64,000 nucleotides of DNA. Source: Flaveria trinervia. Taxonomy: Eukaryota > Streptophyta > Magnoliopsida > Asterales > Asteraceae. Below, piece after piece: positions 61,501-64,000 of the stretch. A program made the position numbers and the translations under genes. The notes beneath the pieces are model-generated. The model was not told where the DNA came from, did no database searches, and worked only from the letters and a program-made list of their open reading frames with translations. Position 1 is the first letter of the stretch. The number at the start of each line of letters is the position of its first letter. The stretch spans positions 98,658,311 to 98,722,310 of the forward strand of contig CM046452.1 of assembly GCA_025506515.1 (NCBI GenBank), in the 5' to 3' direction.

Positions 61501-63338
61501 ATCAATGTTTAAAAGTTAAAAAGGATACTTCAAAGTTGTTTGAGGCTGTTATTCCTTTGCCAGCTGGAATGGAGTTGGTAGCTGTAGCTGGGGTTGATCT
61601 TCCAAAAGAAGATGTTGGTAATGCATTGCAATTGTTAGAATTCTGTTCTACTTTTGGAAAGGTAACTTCATAGTTTTATTTTATTTACATAATATGGAAT
61701 TTGAGTGTTTTCCTAAATGAAGTTAATGCATTATAATTCTCCCTTCTTTTTGCAGATTTTAGACGTGAAAAAAGGGCAGGCAGAAGCAGTTCTGAGAGAC
61801 CTAATTAAAGGACGAAGTACACGCCGTGGGAAATTTACTTCAGTGATCCAGTTTCATATCCAGTTGCTCTCTGTTATTCAAGAGGAATGGGAATTGGAAT
61901 CAGAGTAAAGACTTATATATTGTTACTTGATTAGTGTAGTAACTAGTAATAGAAACTTTTGCATCATGATATACATATATTAATATGATGCCTGATCTTT
62001 CAGTTCACCAACATCTGATCTGACTCATGGAAATGATTCATGGTTGAAAGCTCTAAAAAGTTGCATCTCTGATTCAAAAGTAAAGCTTATGGACTTTGAA
62101 GACCTGACAGCTGACAGATATGATAATTTGGAATCATCAATGAAACTTAGACTCTTAGTATTCCTGTGCGATGAAGTTCTTGAAACGGAGTAAGATTACT
62201 TTGCACACTTTTAATAATTAAGGTTTATTTTAGCTTGGTTTCACAGTGATTGTATACTTGGAATTATCCTACAGAAAAATAAGAAATTGGATTGATGATC
62301 AAAATGTGAAGTTTGCTGAACAGAGGAAGGAAGCAAAGGAGAAACTCTCAGTTGCAAAAGATAAGGTATAAACATTTATATGTTCAAAAATTAATCTGAA
62401 TTAGTTTTCCAAATGTTTTTATTCTGCTTTGTTTTTATATATATAGGAGAAAACTTTGAAGCAGAAAATGCAGGATGAAGTTGCCAAAGCAATCATAGCG
62501 AAAGAAGGTGTTCCTCTTACTCTAAAGGAACATGATGCAATAATTTCCAAGATCAAGAATAAAGCAGCTGAAGCACATGCTGAAATGCTTGCATGTAAAG
62601 AAATGGTTCCCATTGGTAAGTTTTATTTATGTGAACAACAGATCATAATATCATTTTAAAATATCATTTTAACACATCAAAATATTAATCCAATAGGTGA
62701 TAGGTCTATTCATTTAAATATCATTTTAATTTTTCCTTTAATTATCTAGTCAAAGTATGAGTGATTGACCTATATACCTCACAATGATCATGAAAGTATG
62801 AAACACTTGGGAAGTTGTCACTTGGACCTATTTCCAAAAAAATCTCAAGTATTTGTTGACTATCTAATTTAAAAATTGTCATGTAGATAAATCAAGGCCT
62901 GATGCTGTGAGAACAGAGCCGATTTTCAAGGACAACAACGGGCATATGTACTGGAGATTAAAAGGGTGTTCTGAGAAACCTGGTATTCTTCTTCAAGGTG
63001 AGAATGAGTAGTTTATGAAAGTTTTCATTTGCAGCTTAATTTGTCACAACATTAATTATAACTAGTACTCAACATACAGATGTAGGAACTGGGGATCATA
63101 CAACTGGAATGGTTGACAAATGGTTTGATTTTGATGATGAACAGATGGATTTGATTGAAAAACACATAAATGTCTTAAGGTAATTCTTATTCTTTCTTTT
63201 TATTTTTTTAAATGTTATATTGTAGAACACTGTTTTAAGGCATAAAAATATCTAAATAGTTTACAAATTTGTTTCTCTTTTTTTCCTCCAAACAGTGCAA
63301 GGTTTATTCAACAGAGTTTAAGAAAAATATCAAATTAG
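58596..63338 (+). CDS. zf-4CXXC_R1 (CDCA7-type) zinc-finger protein with DDT/WHIM domain
   Basis: Nuclear chromatin-associated protein. The N-terminal cysteine-rich zf-4CXXC_R1 domain, shared with CDCA7 (which works with HELLS/DDM1-type remodellers), is encoded by exons 1-4: GVRVIGGRIYDS, then C..C pairs, CLLNRYGEKVEDVVLLEKWDCPKC, CNCSIC and KKRGHQPTG. After a Lys-rich linker comes a DDT domain (PLPAGMELVAVAGVDLPKED) and a WHIM-like end (HMYWRLKGC, DVGTGDHTTGMVDKWFDFD). Exons: 58596-58816, 60140-60236, 60408-60494, 60571-60739, 61029-61661, 61756-61904, 62004-62189, 62275-62365, 62447-62615, 62887-62997, 63080-63179, 63296-63338; about 685 residues. Two one-base gaps are needed: AAA at 58643-58645, and CC at 60153-60154 between CRQKT and the next zinc ligands. 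An alternative start at 58706 avoids the first. Exon 1 to exon 2 is a 1.3 kb intron. Confidence 0.85.
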
Positions 63339-63902
63339 TGATTCATAATCAAAATAACTTTTGTTTAGACAAAGTTAACAGAACTTTTATTTCACAGATA
63401 ATACTTACTGATGAGATAAAATACTTTCAAGAATATTGCATCTTGTGAAAGCAGCCCAAATACAACGAATGTTTCATATTTTGTGGACTTTTGTTAAGTA
63501 TCTGCTAATGATGTTATGGTGTTATTTTGCAGGTCACGATTTAGAAAACATTACAAAAACTAGGGGACGTGTTTGGTATAACATGGGTGCGCATATTGTT
63601 ATTTCTAGGGGCCAGTCTATGTTATTTAAACGACTTCTACTGGTTGTAGCTTAATTCTGTTGTAACCTGCAGTGACTTTTGTTTATTGTCCATGTACAGT
63701 TCATGAATACATTTTATATGATTCTTATGGATTTAAACGACCTTTTTTGTAACCTATATCATGAATATCTTCAAGATCACATGGTCATGTGATGTAAGAT
63801 GTTAATTTTAGAGGTTTGAATTTACAAGGGTAACATAAACCTTACATGGAATTTGTGGATTTTACTATAGTAGGAAAAGAAATCAGCGAGTATATAAAGA
63901 GA
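63339..63902. other. 3' flank of the zf-4CXXC/DDT gene
   Basis: Likely 3' UTR and downstream spacer. The open frame at 63436-63654 shows no recognisable domain and codon content like random AT-rich DNA, so I do not call it. No other gene seen. Confidence 0.5.
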
Positions 63903-64000
63903 AAATTGCATAAATAGTACTTGTGGTTTGATCACATTACAAGTTTGGTCCTTAGATATTGAAAATTATTAATTTAGTCCAAACATTTTAGAGTTTGTAA
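63903..64000. mobile_element. Possible MULE terminal inverted repeat, cut by the window end
   Basis: AAATTGCATAAATAGTACTTGTGG, followed by AAGTTTGGTCCTTAG and later TTTAGTCCAAA, resembles plant MULE termini of the form TTGCATAAATRGTCC, and echoes the MULE at 10003 (TTACATAA..TGGTCC). The rest lies outside the window, so this is a resemblance only. Confidence 0.35.

Noticed and set aside
63436..63654. 72-residue frame after the zf-4CXXC stop
   Set aside because: No known domain. The gene already ends properly at 63338 with a complete WHIM-like end.
1..64000. CRISPR, tRNA, rRNA or operon-like structure
   Set aside because: None seen. Repeats present are microsatellites, transposon ends or local duplications in a plant nuclear context.

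Overview
This window is nuclear DNA of a flowering plant, almost certainly a eudicot. Genes are split by many short AT-rich GT-AG introns, spacers are AT-rich and full of transposon remnants, and the recognisable proteins are plant families: a plant 3-ketoacyl-CoA synthase, SWEETIE, a plant 14-3-3 and a plant Rep/helicase Helitron with an RPA-like passenger. I cannot fix the family or species from the sequence alone.

Layout from left to right: an (ACAT)n microsatellite (1-262); a KH-domain RNA-binding protein on + (3171-6208, leader intron from about 1931); an intronless 3-ketoacyl-CoA synthase on - (8440-9890) with a 1.3 kb Mutator-like element in its proximal promoter (10003-11319, 9-bp target duplication); the 48-exon SWEETIE trehalose/sugar-homeostasis gene on - (13990-31183) with an expanded acidic repeat tail; a 6 kb AT-rich spacer with direct repeats and a foldback MITE; the cytosolic chaperonin subunit CCT6 on + (37070-41388); a 14-3-3 gene on + (43696-45317); an approximately 11.7 kb Helitron (about 46134-57860) carrying Rep/helicase and RPA-like reading frames; and a zf-4CXXC_R1 (CDCA7-type) plus DDT/WHIM chromatin gene on + (58596-63338).

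The host genes look like independent housekeeping or metabolic genes, not a cluster or pathway. The main cross-cutting observation is that conserved reading frames in four of the six host genes, and many in the Helitron, are interrupted by single-base indels, mostly one-base losses in short homopolymers, with flanking splice sites and catalytic residues intact. In single-copy housekeeping genes this looks more like residual assembly indels than gene death. I therefore annotate these host genes as CDS and mark each break. I saw no tRNA, rRNA or CRISPR array. I found no convincing new biological system; the Helitron, the promoter MULE, the SWEETIE repeat tail and the zf-4CXXC/DDT/WHIM gene are the parts most worth following.
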